From Letharia columbiana (taxonomy: Eukaryota; Ascomycota; Lecanoromycetes; Lecanorales; Parmeliaceae): a stretch of DNA of 64,000 nt. This document shows positions 37,241 to 49,384 of the stretch, in pieces; the first letter of the stretch is position 1; each line of letters starts with the position of its first letter. The position numbers were made by a program, and so were the translations under genes. Where the stretch lies: the NCBI RefSeq assembly GCF_014066305.1, contig NW_023501059.1:708059-772058 (forward strand). Direction: 5' to 3'. The notes below the pieces were generated by a model. It did not search any database. It was not told where the DNA came from and worked only from the letters and a program-made list of their open reading frames with translations.

Positions 37241-38863
37241 AATATAAGAAAGATAAAAAGATAATTAAAGAAGATATAATAAAAGAAAAGATAGTAAAAG
37301 AAAACGTAATAGAAGAAGAGATAATAACGATTTTTTTTACGAATTAATAGATTAATAAATAAAGCTTAAAAAACGATAAATTAAATTCTTAGATATATTA
37401 ATATTACTAGTAATAAAAGTTTAATATTATTTATTATAATTATATCGAGTTATTATAGAATTTTAATAAAAGATAGATATTTTAATATTACGTCGAACTT
37501 ATCGAATTTTAAATCGAGTATTATTAGATATCGAATACTTTCGAATATTATCTCGTGAGATATATTAAGATCGATAGAGGATTTTTCGTAATAATTTATA
37601 TAGGCTAGTTATATAATAAGAATATTATAAGTATTATCTATAAATAAGAATTTATTATAAGATTTAACGTATCTACTCTAAAATCCTCTTTAAGAATCTT
37701 CTTATATTAAATTATTTTTAATCTTATAATATCGTAACTTAAGATTTCTTTCGAGAGTCTTCTAAGAAAATAAGTCTTCTATAATTATTTTCGTAAATAC
37801 GAGTATTAAGCCTCGTTTTCGAAATCTAACTATTAGAAATTATATTTATACTTTTTAATTTCTAACTTTAAATTTAAGCGATTTAGCTAGATTTCTCGCG
37901 GAGATAATATTCTCGAGATATTAAGAGAGGTTAATAAAGTAAATATAATAAGAAGAGATATAATAAAACGCGATATAATAAGATAAGATGTAAATGGGAT
38001 AGAGTAGGCTATAAAGAAGTATTACGTTAAAGTATAAAATATAACTTAGTTATTATTAATAGAATTAAGAAGATCTTCTAATTTAGAAATATTCTAAGCG
38101 AAAATTCTTCTAATTTTTAAAAATACTTCTAGAATCTCTATAAAATACGATATTATTTTATACTATAGCTACTTATACCCTAAGCCTTATTAATACGAGT
38201 CGAAATATTCTTCGTCTATAATTTTACTAAGACTCTTCAGATATAATTAGTAAAACTCCTCTATCGATCTTAAAGTAGTAAGTTATACTCTCGAGTACTA
38301 AGTTTAATATAATATAAATTCTATATAAATATCGACTTTCGACGCTACTTCTCGATTTTTATATTAAGAATTAGCTAAGCGAGTAAAGAAGATCTTATTA
38401 TATAGCTATATAGATATATAATAAATAAAGCGATTTATTTATAAATTTAGATACTACTATAATAATCTATTTTAATTCTTTATATAAATTATCTAAATTA
38501 GAGATAATCTATTTAGCTCGAGAAAAAACACTTAATATTATAACTTTTAATCTATATTTAATCTACATTTAGCCTATAATTAATCGCTTCTAATAGCGAA
38601 CGCTTCTTATAGATCGCTTTCTAGTCTTTAGTTCACTTAATATCGTTCGAGAGTCTCTTAATCTTATACTTATCGACGCGTATAGTATAGAAAGATACTT
38701 ATATAGAATTATATAAATATTATAATTAATAGTAGTAAAAGAATTTATCTATATAGCTCTATAATCGTATCTACTCTCATTTACGAGCTACTTCTATTTA
38801 CGCTTATTTTAAATTCGATAATTTTAACGTTTATTATATTAAATCTATAAACGACGACTATAA

Positions 38864-38974
38864 TATCGTAATATTAGCTATTATAATAGATTAGAATAAT
38901 AGATTATTTAAATCGTAATAGTAATAGCTATAATAGTATAATTATAATAGTAATAGCTATCTATATCGAATTTA
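38864..38974 (+). repeat. heavily RIP-mutated copy of a 111-113 bp unit
   Basis: Aligns end to end with 39962-40074. Most differences are G here replaced by A, or C replaced by T, relative to the other copy. Confidence 0.8.
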
Positions 38975-39961
38975 CATATATACTTATTTTAAATTCGATA
39001 ATTTTAACGTCTATTATATTAAATCTATAGATAACGACTATTCGATAATCGTCGAAAGATAATATTTAAGAATTCTAGTATTATTATTTATACTATTACT
39101 ATAAAACTACTATATAATTCATATTAAATAATCGTAATCTATTATATAGACTTTATTTAATTCTTTCTATAGTAAAATCGTTTTATATAAATCTCTTTCT
39201 TATATAAAAAGATTTTATAGACAGCGTATCCCCCTCTAGTCTTTTATACTCTCTTACTATTACTACTTATTTCTTTATTAAACCTTCGAAATTCTTTCTT
39301 CTAACGATCTAAACGATATATAAAATACTATCGAACGATCTTTAAGTCTTATTATTTATAATTATCTTATACTAATTTCGATAGAGTAGAAAGTAAGATA
39401 GAAGGTTAATCGAAGGCATCGAAGTAATATTATCAGTCCTTTAATAATCATGAATAGTAGGAAAGTAATAGATTCTCATATAGATTGTAATAGCGATGAA
39501 GATTTTCAGCTTCGGAACACGGGTGCGTTTCCAGTGAGGATCTGGAGGACTCTGCCGAGAAGCATACAAATTTATACTCTTATAAAGTATATTTCAGATA
39601 GTAGTAGTTTATATAAGGCTAAATACTAGATATAAGAGAACTATAAAGTTATTCGGAAAGTAACTAACGGGTATACGGTACTTGATTTATAGTGGTTAAT
39701 ACTTAGGTAATATAGGTATACATCGAAGAAGAATATCACGTTGCTTAAGTTTTTCCTTCCTTGCCTCGATCGTGGCCTCTTTTTTTTGACGTTTCTAGGC
39801 CTTATATAGTTCGTCCTTATCAGGCTGAGGTAAGGTAGCAATTTTAGTCATATTGGACTGTATTTGATGGAATAGTAAGAAAGGATGTAAAAAAGTCGCG
39901 TTCTTGAAAGACGCGATTTTTGAAGCTAAAATGTTGCCTCGGCTCGGCGGTTATCGGATAG

Positions 39962-40074
39962 TACCGTAGTATTAACTATTATAATAGACTATGATAGTAG
40001 ACTATTTAAAAGAGTAATAGTGATAGCTATGATAGTGATAGCCATGGTAGTGGTAGCTATCTATGTCGGATTTA
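39962..40074 (+). repeat. lightly mutated copy of the same 111-113 bp unit
   Basis: Retains GTGATAGCTATGATAGTGAT where the older copy has only A/T at those G positions. It leads directly into the end motif at 40073-40114. Confidence 0.8.
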
Positions 40075-40114
40075 TCGGATTTAAAATGGGCGCAAATGGG
40101 GGTAGACACGATTA
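40073..40114 (+). repeat. shared end motif of the AT-rich repeats
   Basis: 42 bp beginning TATCGGATTTAAAATGGGCG and ending GGTAGACACGATTA. It recurs inverted at 63691-63731 with a few changes, and inverted in RIP-mutated form at about 38764-38820. Confidence 0.85.
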
Positions 40115-40230
40115 GGGCTTAGTGCCCGAGGGTGTGATTTACTACCTCACGAGGTGATATAGAGTACGAGTAAGAAGTAGCGTAAACTAGAGGTATCGAG
40201 CTCTTTCCCTTTTACATTAATCGATTAACG

Positions 40231-41445
40231 ATGGCCGGAGCGAGCGACAAAGCCCGTTTCTTTCAGGAACAGTCCGTTCCCGAGCTCCAGGAATTTGCAC
40301 GTAAGAAAACATTTAGCAAGGAAGAGATCGCTTCCATCGCACGAAAACGTTCCGATTTTGAGCACATCATCAATGCGCGAGGATCAAAGCCACAAGATTA
40401 TGCTCGATACGCTGAATATGAGATGAACCTGGAGTCCCTCCGTCGAAAGCGTGTCACAAGATTGGGAGTCAAAACCAGCAATCACACTGGCCAGCGTCGC
40501 ATATTCTTCGTCCTTGACCGCGCAACCAAGAAGTTTCCCGGCGACGTTGGACTATGGATGCAATACATCACGTTCGCTCAGAAGCAGGGATCGAACCAGA
40601 AAGTCTCGCAAATTCTTACGAGTGTTTTGAGATTGCATCCTACGAAGCCTGAATTATGGATCTATGCTGCCACAATGCGAGACGCCGACATGACGGAAGC
40701 GAGGAGCTACATGCAACGGGGCCTGAGATTTTGTGGAAGTAGCGAGAAATTATGGATTGAGTATGCCAGATTGGAGATGATACATGTTTCTAAGATTGCT
40801 GGAAGGAGGCGGATTTTGGGTCTCGATGGTGGGAAGGTGGATAAGAAGAGTAGACAGGACGCAGAGGGCGATGACGAGGACATGATTACTCTTCCCGCTA
40901 TCACTGCTGAGAATATTATGTCGGGGCAGCGGCCAAGAGGTGGCGCGGAGCAGGAAGCGTTGGTAAAGCTGGGTACAAGTCCAGCATTATTAGGAGCTAT
41001 ACCGATGGCAATATTTGATGCGGCTATGAAGCATTTCAAGGAAGGCAACGAACTTTGCCAACAATTCTTCGATGTGGTCGCCGAATTCCACGAGGTACCG
41101 TGTCAAAAAAGCATACTGTCCCACATGATGGACACTCTGCGTACGATTGCTCCAAAGAGCCCTGGAACCTTGATCCGTTGGATTCAGCAGCCAGTGATAG
41201 GGACTGACGTTAAGTCTCCAGAATTCCCGGCCCTCTTTGTTGATTGCCTGGATCGCATGAAGAGGTCCTTCGAGATACTGACAACCATCTCAACCCCCCC
41301 AAAGACGGCGCGACCTATGAGTATTCTTGGCCAACAGGTCATCGCCTGGATGCTGACGTACCAAAAAGAAGATATTGATGCTGACGTTCGTAAGGTGATA
41401 AGGATTACAATTAGGAAGGTGGAGTCAATTTCCGGCAGACTCTGA
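40231..41445 (+). CDS. UTP6: U3 snoRNP protein Utp6 (SSU processome)
   Basis: Single exon, 404 aa, start MAGASDKARFFQEQSVPELQ. The N-terminal region and HAT (half-a-TPR) repeats are clear: FARKKTFSKEEIASIARKRS, YARYAEYEMNLESLRRKRV, LWMQYITFAQKQGSNQKVSQ, PELWIYAATMRDADMTEARS and LWIEYARLEMIHVSKIAGRR. Utp6 belongs to the UTP-B subcomplex that binds U3 snoRNA and the 5' external spacer in the nucleolus for 18S rRNA processing. Length and order match. The start codon lies only about 115 bp downstream of the repeat island, so its promoter may include repeat sequence. Confidence 0.95.
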   Translation: MAGASDKARFFQEQSVPELQEFARKKTFSKEEIASIARKRSDFEHIINARGSKPQDYARYAEYEMNLESLRRKRVTRLGVKTSNHTGQRRIFFVLDRATKKFPGDVGLWMQYITFAQKQGSNQKVSQILTSVLRLHPTKPELWIYAATMRDADMTEARSYMQRGLRFCGSSEKLWIEYARLEMIHVSKIAGRRRILGLDGGKVDKKSRQDAEGDDEDMITLPAITAENIMSGQRPRGGAEQEALVKLGTSPALLGAIPMAIFDAAMKHFKEGNELCQQFFDVVAEFHEVPCQKSILSHMMDTLRTIAPKSPGTLIRWIQQPVIGTDVKSPEFPALFVDCLDRMKRSFEILTTISTPPKTARPMSILGQQVIAWMLTYQKEDIDADVRKVIRITIRKVESISGRL

Positions 41446-41573
41446 GCTTGGCACGGTTGGCTGAGGTTGCTAAGTTGCTAAGGTGGTGGCACTGCTCGAT
41501 TGCATGGTCCCCAATGTGTTGCCAAACCAGCCAGAGCCTGGGTATGAGAAGTGTCTCTAAGTCTACCACAACC

Positions 41574-42281
41574 TCAATAATTTGACTTCTTTGAAAACCC
41601 TTTGCGAGCGGCTTTCTTATTTCCGTGCGTCTTCTTAGACAGCAGTCGGATATCGTTTTCTTTCCGCTGCCTGCATAGCCGAAGAGTCAGCCAAGCACTT
41701 TGCCAAGCAAGTTGCAGTCAGAAAAGACAGACAGATTCTTGACCTTCTCTACCTGCGCTGGCGAAGTCTCGCCTCTGACGGAACTCCTTCCAGCCGCTAT
41801 AATCAGAGCATGTAATTTTTTGTAGCATTCCTGGATATTACTTGTCCGATCCCGGCTTCCATCTCCCTGAATGACCAAAGACTTCGAGTTTTTGGCGTAG
41901 TATCTGGATGCTTCAATATCGGGATGCAGTATCTTAGGGACTAAGTGCATGAAGTCTTTTGTATGAATGCGCAATGTCGCTTTGGAGTTTACTCTACCAA
42001 GCTCTTTATCAGCATTGTAGGTGTTGTTGTTGAGAAGAAGGGCTCGCCTCATACTTGTTCACATTTTGCCCACCCGGGCCTGATGACCGGCTGAAAGTGA
42101 CCTCGCAAACGGTCTTCGGGATCGTGTTTGCATCGAATCTTGTAAGCCATGTCCTTGCCTCCCTGTGGTCTTCTTCATCAAGTGTTTTAGCAGGACTAGA
42201 GAGGCAACGATGCCAAAACTTTGGGTAATGAGTAGCTCCCTCGACATTCAAACCTCTCAAAGCCCATATGCGACGTAGCAT
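41574..42281 (-). CDS. mitochondrial ICT1-like peptidyl-tRNA hydrolase / release factor
   Basis: Model complement(join(41574..41670,41733..41993,42055..42281)), 194 aa. The motif SRSSGPGGQNVNKVNSKATL carries the GGQ tripeptide (residues 70-72) that enters the peptidyl-transferase centre. The tail with ENDIRLLSKKTHGNKKAARK is the basic C-terminus that lets ICT1/YaeJ proteins rescue stalled ribosomes without a codon. The N-terminus (MLRRIWALRGLNVEG) fits a mitochondrial presequence. It lacks the codon-recognition domains of RF1-type factors. It is head to head with SMC6, 253 bp between starts. Confidence 0.9.
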
Positions 42282-42534
42282 GCTTCATTGTGGTCCAACA
42301 ACCACAGTGTTACTCGAGAGAGTCTCAATCAAGTCTATGAATTGGGGGTCGATTGCGCTCACGAGTAAGGGGTGCGCAAGAATTTCTGATGCCAAGCATT
42401 CGCAACGATACAGAATACGAGTACGCTAATCTAACTTGGCACCACTCTTAGCGCAAACGCGTCTCTTCAATCGCGTTTTCTGTTTTCTCTGCGTCTTAGC
42501 TAGCACAGCAAATCACTTTTCGTTCCTGCTTTCC

Positions 42535-45500
42535 ATGGCGCCAATGAAGCGGCAGCGATCAGTCATAGACGATGGAGACACCGAGATCATCGAAGTCGAG
42601 AGCGCTCAGTCGAGCCTCCAACAAGCCTCGGTTGGCTGCTTTCTGCCCCCGTGCGTAAAGGTGGAGAATGACTGACTGTTTACAGAGAAAGAAAGCACGA
42701 GTATCCCACGAAGAGCCGGACGATGTGGTATCGGACGAGGCGATGGACGAGGAGCTACTTGAAGCGCAGGCAACCCAATTGCGAAACAAGAAGCAGTTGG
42801 ACAATGAACCTGCGGACAACGGAATTCTTGAGACTGTCACTTGCACGAATTTCATGTGTCATGGGTATCTAGAGATTGGCTTAGGTCCACTCATCAATTT
42901 CATCATCGGGCAGTAGGTTCTCCCCGTCATGTTTACAAACGGACAACCCGGTTTCCTACTGCAAGAGGGTAATGCTAAGCTGGGAAATTATTACAGCAAC
43001 GGGTCTGGTAAGTCGGCCGTATTGACAGCAATCACGATATGTCTTGGAGGGAAGGCAACAGCTACAAATCGTGGCCAGTCTTTGAAGAGCTTTATCAAAG
43101 AAGGCGAGGAGTAAGCAGATCATTGTGGCCAGATAATGCAATGTTAACACACTCAGGTCTTCCACGCTCAGCGTCAAGATCAAGAATGGAGGCGACAGCG
43201 CGTATCAACAAGAAATTTACGGCGATGCAATCATTGTCGAGCGCCACTTCTCGCGTTCCGGAAGCAGCAGCTTCAAGCTCAAGAGCTCAACTGGAAGGTT
43301 GATATCAACAAGAAAGGGTGATCTAGATGAGATCTGCGACTATTTTGCACTCCAGATCGATAACCCTATGAATGTCTTGACCCAGGATATGGCCCGGCAA
43401 TTTCTCAATAGTTCAACTCCGCACGACAAGTACAAATTTTTCATGAAAGGAACCCAGCTAGAACATTTAGATGGAGATTACCTCATTGTCGAACAAAATC
43501 TCGACACGATCGATCAAGACCTGTGGAAAAAGCAGGAAGACCTCAAAGTCTTCGAAGATCGAGCACAAAAGGCAAGAAACCTACTAGCATTGTCCGAAAG
43601 GCAAGACACGCTTCGAGATAGGATTCGCCATCTTGGCGAAATGATGGCGTGGGTCCAGGTCGAGGAGCAGGAAGAAAGATTGGCCGTGTTCGATAGAAAG
43701 CTCAGCAGGATTGACGAAAAGATTGCAGCCTCAGAAATGAAAGCTGCCGGCTTAAGTGAGGCTTTCAGCCAGACCGAGCAGTTATTTGAGAATGCGAACA
43801 GAGCTTTGGAAGAAACAACGAACACTCTTGCACCTCTGCAAGAAGAGAAGGGTCACATGAAGAAGGAATTCGACAATTTGAAGGCCGAGGCCCTAACGTT
43901 ACATGTAGTTCTCTTCTGCCAGTGATCATCCTGCTTACTGATAAACCTCTGTAGGCCGAGCAAAGACAAATTTCAGAAGAAATCAAGGCTGCAGACGAAC
44001 GAATCAAAAAGGCTGAAAGTGCTGTCCGAGAAGAGCACCAGAGGCTCAGCGACGCTGACGGCGGAAGTCATGACCTGCGGCGTGCTGAAATTGAAGAAAA
44101 GAGAGCAGAAGCTCGTGCCGCCAAAGCTCGATTCCGAGATCATGAGAACGAGCTCCCCGCTCTTGAGGATAATAGGCATCGTGCCGAAAAGGACCATAGA
44201 GAATCTCAAACCCCAGTCAAAGATAAGAAAATCGAGGTACAAATTTGCGAAGAGCGACTCGGCAGTCTAATGAGAGACAGAGGCCAGCAACAACAAGCAT
44301 ACCCACCAAATATGTCCAGACTTCTCAGTGCTATACGCCAAGACGACGGCTTCCAACAGCGACCAGTAGGACCTATCGCCAATCATGTGCGGTTGCTCAA
44401 GCCTCTTTGGTCTAGCATTCTGGAGAAGTCCTTTGGTGGAGCATTGAACTCTTTCATTGTCACAAGCAAAGATGACCAAATCAGACTATCAGGAATTATG
44501 CAGAGAATTGGTTGGTAAGACCCTTGAGCCATTCAAAATCACACTATAAACAGGCCGCTCATACGCGCAGTCCATGCTCAATAATCATTGGAAACAACAA
44601 CGCCATCGACACTACGGACAAAGAGCCAGATCCCAGGTTCGACACAGCGCTCAGAGTTCTAGAGGTGAGCAAACACCCATTTTTCGTTTCAACGTTGCTA
44701 AGTCGGCTAGTTCGACAACCAATTGGCAAGGAAACAGCTCGTTATTGGCCAAAACGTCGATCAAAGTATCCTCATACAGGATCGTGGGAATGCAATTGAC
44801 ACGATGAACAGCGCAAGGCTACAGAACGTGAAACAATGTTTCGCACTTACTAACAAGACTGGCGAAGGCCTCAGGATGAGTTACGGATACGGTGGTGTAG
44901 GTTCTTCTCCGTCTGTAATGAAAATCGGTTTGCACGACATGATTCAAGAGCAATGCTGCAAAGATTCCCTTAGAGCTCGCTCCGAGTTTGCAAAATTGAC
45001 GCTGGAGAGGCTTTGCTGATACAATTGCGCTCCAGGGGCTTTCACAGTCGCATGTACCGGCTTATAGGGGGCCTCCGCGAATGAAGACTGACATCGATTA
45101 TCAGATTAAGTAAGCCTGTTATTCATATATGCAGCAATAAAGTACTGAGATCTCTAGCTTCCAGCGTGACCTACTTCAAAGCCTCAGAGCGGAACTCAAT
45201 CAACTTGAGCGTAGTTCGCAGGAGAAGCAGAAGTATCTTACTCGGTGCGAACAGGCTATCGTAAAAAACAAAAGGGACACACAGCATCTGAGACTAGAGT
45301 TGCAGCAAGCCGAAAACATCGTGGATGAACTTCAGGACGCCCTAGACCAGGATGCTGTGGAGGAGGGGCGTCTAGATGTTCTGAAAGATCAGCTTACTGA
45401 AGCTAATGAGGAGAAGAGCACCCATGAAGCTTCTTATGGAGAGTCTGTTATCGCCAAAGACAAAAATAATGAGTTGTTAAGGGCTTCGAGAGAAAAATTG

Positions 45501-46933
45501 GCGAGCAAGGATGTCATTATTGAAGACGCTAAAGCAAAAGTTCTCAAGGCAGAGAGCAGGGCGACCAAATGCGCAAGTCAGAGGTCATCTGCACTCCGCG
45601 ACAAGAATGCCGCGTTCGATTCGGTCGAGTCGGAGAAGCTAGAAAGAGAACAGTACCAAGGAGAGCGTGACGAAGAGTCACAGCGCGTTGATGAATTTAC
45701 ACGGAAAGCAAATTACTTCTGCCCTCGAGTGCCTGTGGACGAAGGCGAGACCGGCGACTCAATAGACCTCAAGTTGGATAAATTCAACAAAGACTTGAAA
45801 GACGCTGAGAAGCAGTAAGTCATCGATTAACCTCCGAGACCTTTGGCAACCCGTGCTCTGACAATTGTATAGAGCGGGAGGTAGCAGACAACAGATTGCC
45901 GCCGATGCAGTGAAAGTTCTTAATGCCCTCAATCAAGCGAAAGCGGAGGTTGAGAGTATTGAAGAACTTGCACAGGTCCGTAACCATGACTCTTTCTGAC
46001 ATTGATACTTATCTGACAACCTTCGTAGCTCTTGAAACATACGCTTGTCAATCGGAAAGACCGATGGAGGAGGTTTCAGAAACATATCACAAGTCGCGCT
46101 AGGGTTCAATTTTTCTACCTGCTCAGTGAACGCGGGTTCCGAGGCAAGCTGCTAGCCCATCACAAAGAGAAGAAATTGGATCTGATGGTATGAATTCCTC
46201 TGACCCGTGTGTCAATCTCATTCAGGACCACGCTAAGGAGCAATGACAGGTTGAGCCTGACGGGAGTGCTTTACGAGCCAAAGGGCGTGACACAAAGGGG
46301 TTGTCAGGTGGAGAGAAATCTTTCTCCACCATCTGCTTACTACTCTCTATGTGGGAAGGTAAACATTGCTCACACAAGCTTGTTTATTGCTCTGTCGACT
46401 GACTTTTCCTTGCAGCTATGGGGGCTCCCATCCGGTGCCTCGATGAGTTGTGAGTCATCCTTTGCCTTGGTAGTAACTCAACGCTCACAACCAGCAGTGA
46501 CGTCTTCATGGATAGTGTCAACAGAGATGTCAGCATGGAAATGATGGTGGGACCAAGCCCCTGTTGCGTGTTTTCGGAAGAGGCTGACATCCGACATAGA
46601 TCAAATTTGCAAGGGGGTCTCGTGGCAAGCAATTCATACTCAGTAGGACTTTCGCCCCATTCTCTGTCTCTTTAGACATCTTCGAGAAAGTTCCCGTACT
46701 CCAGTCTCATGCTTCACGACTCGAATTTCCGTTCAAAATGAGTAATTGCTGACCTGAACACTCCATCAGTAACGCCTCAATCGATGAGCAAAGTCTCCCC
46801 AGCGGATCTAGATGTGAAAGTGGTCAAGTAACTCTGTCTCCATGCAGAGAGTTTTCGTCCATCTTGCTAATCAACGCGTAGAATGCGCGACCCGGAACGT
46901 GGGCAAACCCAATTGTCGTTCCCTCCAATTTGA
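42535..46933 (+). CDS. SMC6: SMC6, structural maintenance of chromosomes protein (SMC5/6 complex)
   Basis: 17 exons: 42535..42630, 42686..42912, 42997..43110, 43157..43904, 43955..44514, 44571..44664, 44711..44896, 45036..45109, 45158..45814, 45873..45975, 46029..46187, 46250..46358, 46416..46449, 46498..46546, 46600..46642, 46770..46827, 46882..46933; 1120 aa. The N-terminal ATPase half has [16 protein letters not shown] and Walker A HNGSGKSA (split by an intron). Long coiled coils flank a hinge (about 44270-44900, with [20 protein letters not shown]). The C-terminal half has the signature [10 protein letters not shown] and Walker [18 protein letters not shown], ending [22 protein letters not shown]5/6 acts in recombination repair and replication-fork stability. 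The ATPase motifs are complete. The first intron has an unusual GTTGGC donor, and the 139 bp intron at 44897-45035 is the longest. Confidence 0.95.
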
Positions 46934-47139
46934 GGGCCTCGGCCCTCCTTCTAGCTGGCTTTCGCGGTTCATAGCTGTTCTCTAATGTAGATACTGCCAT
47001 ACCGTGATTGCCCGCTCTGTACTACAGATTCTGCTGCAAGGTGTTCGCATGTTGTGCAAGAGCTCTTCATCCATCTGGACTTGAAGTCTTGACAAAGATT
47101 CTGGTAATTCTAATGTGTCTCGTTGTGAGGCTTTGAGCA
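46934..47139. other. short gap between convergent SMC6 and cystathionine gamma-synthase
   Basis: 206 bp of shared 3' flank. No feature seen. Confidence 0.5.
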
Positions 47140-49384
47140 TCAGCACTGGAGCACCTGACTCAATGCAAGGCTCTCCTTTGTCGTTAAGGCTTCTACACCC
47201 GTGGTTTTGCTCGCTGCCGCCAGTGCTCGCTCAATTCTGGAGACCAAATCTGCACAATCTTCCAGACCAACGCTAATTCTAATCAAATCGGCTTCGACCC
47301 CAAATCGGGCAGTCTGGGTATGTTAGCAGTTGGTGCAGAGATCGAATAAACTATCACCCACCCATTCGAGCTCTCCATAATGCGCTAGGATGACATATGG
47401 CGAGCTATACCAATCAGTGCCCATTGCCCCCCAAGTTTCGCCATGGATATTACCTTAACGTGAAGTTCGTGCCCAAGCTCGGCCCCTTGGCCGTTTCAAG
47501 TTTATCAAAAAAGATCACCGCTTGCTCTGTTGTTCTCAAAGTCACTGAAAGAAGGCCTCCGTATCCTTTATCGGCGTTGCGATATTGATCGTAGAATTCC
47601 CGCGTCGCGCTGTACTTGGGATAATATACTTCCTTAACTATGCGCCTTGTCAAAGGAATATGGCTCGCGATTGTAAGAGATAACATACCAATTGAAGCGG
47701 CCTTGAGCTTGTCGCATATTGCTTCTGCATTGGTGTTGATCCTGTCAATCCGTGAAACAAAGTCTCGACTGTTTCTCTCCATATAAATTGCATCCTCTGG
47801 CCAATAATTGTCCTCGTAATCTTGCTCCATTACTTCTTTCAATTCAGCATAGTATCGGCTCTGCGGATTAAGGACAGAGCTGTTATTTTGTCAGTCAATT
47901 CCCATGAGTTATGCGCTAGATCTCACCTCCCGCCCATTACATTACATTCTCCGGTAAAGACTTTGGTCAGGCTACTAACAACCACGTCTGCGTAGGGTAG
48001 GACATGCACGTTGATGAAATTTCCAATCGTCTCATCAACAACCACGGCAAAATCAAAACGATCGGCAAGTGATCGAATCCGGCGAAGATCAGGAGTTTTC
48101 AGAAGAGGGTTGCCAGGAAATTCGCAGAAAAGAGCAAGGTATTTCTCACCAGCTTCACACCGCTGTTCCAGGTCGTCGAGGTCTGCAGATGATCCGTGAC
48201 CGTAGAATAAGCACCCAGGACCCCATTTTTCCAGAATTTTCAGAGTATCGATATAAGGAAATCTACATTCAATCAGGTTACCGCGGTCATCAAAACTTGG
48301 CAGGAGCGCCTACCCATAGCTGATGCTTTTTCTTGGGCCCCTGCAAGCCATCATGGTCCTGTGGGTGTTAAAGATTGAACTCATGCCGCAAGGGTACAGG
48401 TATACATCGTCTTCTGAAAAGCCTTCGACGTGGGCTTTGCGAGCTGGCGGCTTTGACATCTTCAATGCTTCGTGTAGATCAACATTAGCAGTCAATGCCC
48501 CAGCAATACGTCTTCGTATCGCGAGCTTAGCGTTAGCCGCGAGAGACACATCAAGATTCCTTCCAAAACGCTCTTCAACAAATTGCTTTGAGTCTTTTCC
48601 TTCAAGGCCGTATGTGGCTTCACTTGTCTTGTGTGCAGACAGGTCCACGGAGTCTTTCTTTTGGTACCTTCGTGGTCCTTTGCTTGGTGATATGAAGCTA
48701 TGAGCGTTACTTTTCTCGCATGCGACTCCCTTCGTCGTCAAGCGGCCCTCATTGAAAGCGTCATGACAGTATTCAGCTCGTCGACTAGAGATACCATCGC
48801 CTGAGTGTTGCCAGAAAGTCTTGGCAATCTTGGCATGATCTTGGGGAAACAAAACAGCCGAGACAATTGGCTTCGTGGATGCTCCATCGGAGTTCCCGGC
48901 ACCATTTGGCAGACCAGCATTCGGATACAGATCAACGATCCGCACTGAGTGGGCCGTAAGGGACTGAACCTGGTCCCTCAGGAACTGAACACATCTCGCG
49001 GAGACGGCATGAGAAGGGAACAAGAATGCTTCCTCTATGGGGGAGCCGTGCCGCTGTACGATTGCCTCGGCGAATGCCTCGATTGTTTTATGAATGAAAA
49101 ATCTGCAAGGCAGGCTCTTTAGAAGAGCGAAATCGAATGGCATGCTTGGATCACTGACCGGGGGTAGCCGGTTTTCATCTTGCTCAATACCCAATCTTCG
49201 CCCTCCTCATAACCAACATTGGCCTTCCATGTTGGTAAGGAAACGCTTACCGCCTTGTCGTGTGCGTCATAATCAGCGACGCTGAGTCGCATGTAAAGGA
49301 AAGATGACTCACGTGAGCCGTGTTAGGGGGAATTGACTCGCCGACCTCAAGGGACAGCATTTTTGCGGTGGTGGCAGTGGCCAT
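47140..49384 (-). CDS. STR2: cystathionine gamma-synthase (fungal Str2/Met-7 type)
   Basis: Model complement(join(47140..47313,47362..47404,47454..47637,47689..47879,47927..48262,48314..49102,49159..49253,49313..49384)), 627 aa, seven introns. The enzyme condenses O-acetylhomoserine with cysteine to cystathionine in the transsulfuration route to methionine. The N-terminus has [20 protein letters not shown] and [15 protein letters not shown]. The PLP domain carries [38 protein letters not shown] and [19 protein letters not shown], in which Lys of SLTK (about residue 419) should form the Schiff base. The C-terminus has [15 protein letters not shown] and [19 protein letters not shown]. It is about 200 residues longer than bacterial MetB, as usual for fungal forms. 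The short 43 nt exon 7 is required to keep the YVILAHY block. Confidence 0.93.

Larger units (their letters stand above)
37140..40120. repeat. AT-rich RIP-degraded repeat island
   Basis: About 3 kb of very AT-rich sequence starting abruptly beside the MFS start codon and ending near 40115, just before UTP6. It has no usable reading frame, is dense in TA steps and poor in CA/TG, the product expected of repeat-induced point mutation. It contains tandem GA-rich units (37202-37240), direct repeats (38809-38860 versus 38989-39040), and one 111 bp unit present twice in different degrees of decay (38864-38974 and 39962-40074). A less mutated stretch lies at about 39420-39600. Parts match the island at 63.7-64.0 kb in inverted orientation. 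The original transposon class cannot be recognised. Confidence 0.85.

Noticed and set aside
39641..39841. 66-codon minus-strand frame in the AT-rich island
   Set aside because: Composition-driven, rich in Tyr/Asn/Ile, with no recognised domain.
37140..40120. Search for a transposase or reverse-transcriptase remnant
   Set aside because: Stops occur every few codons in all frames, and no catalytic motif could be recognised by eye. The class of element is left open.
44897..45035. Possible extra SMC6 exon within the 139 bp intron
   Set aside because: Open in one frame, but no SMC6-like residues are expected there and the flanking exons join in phase without it.
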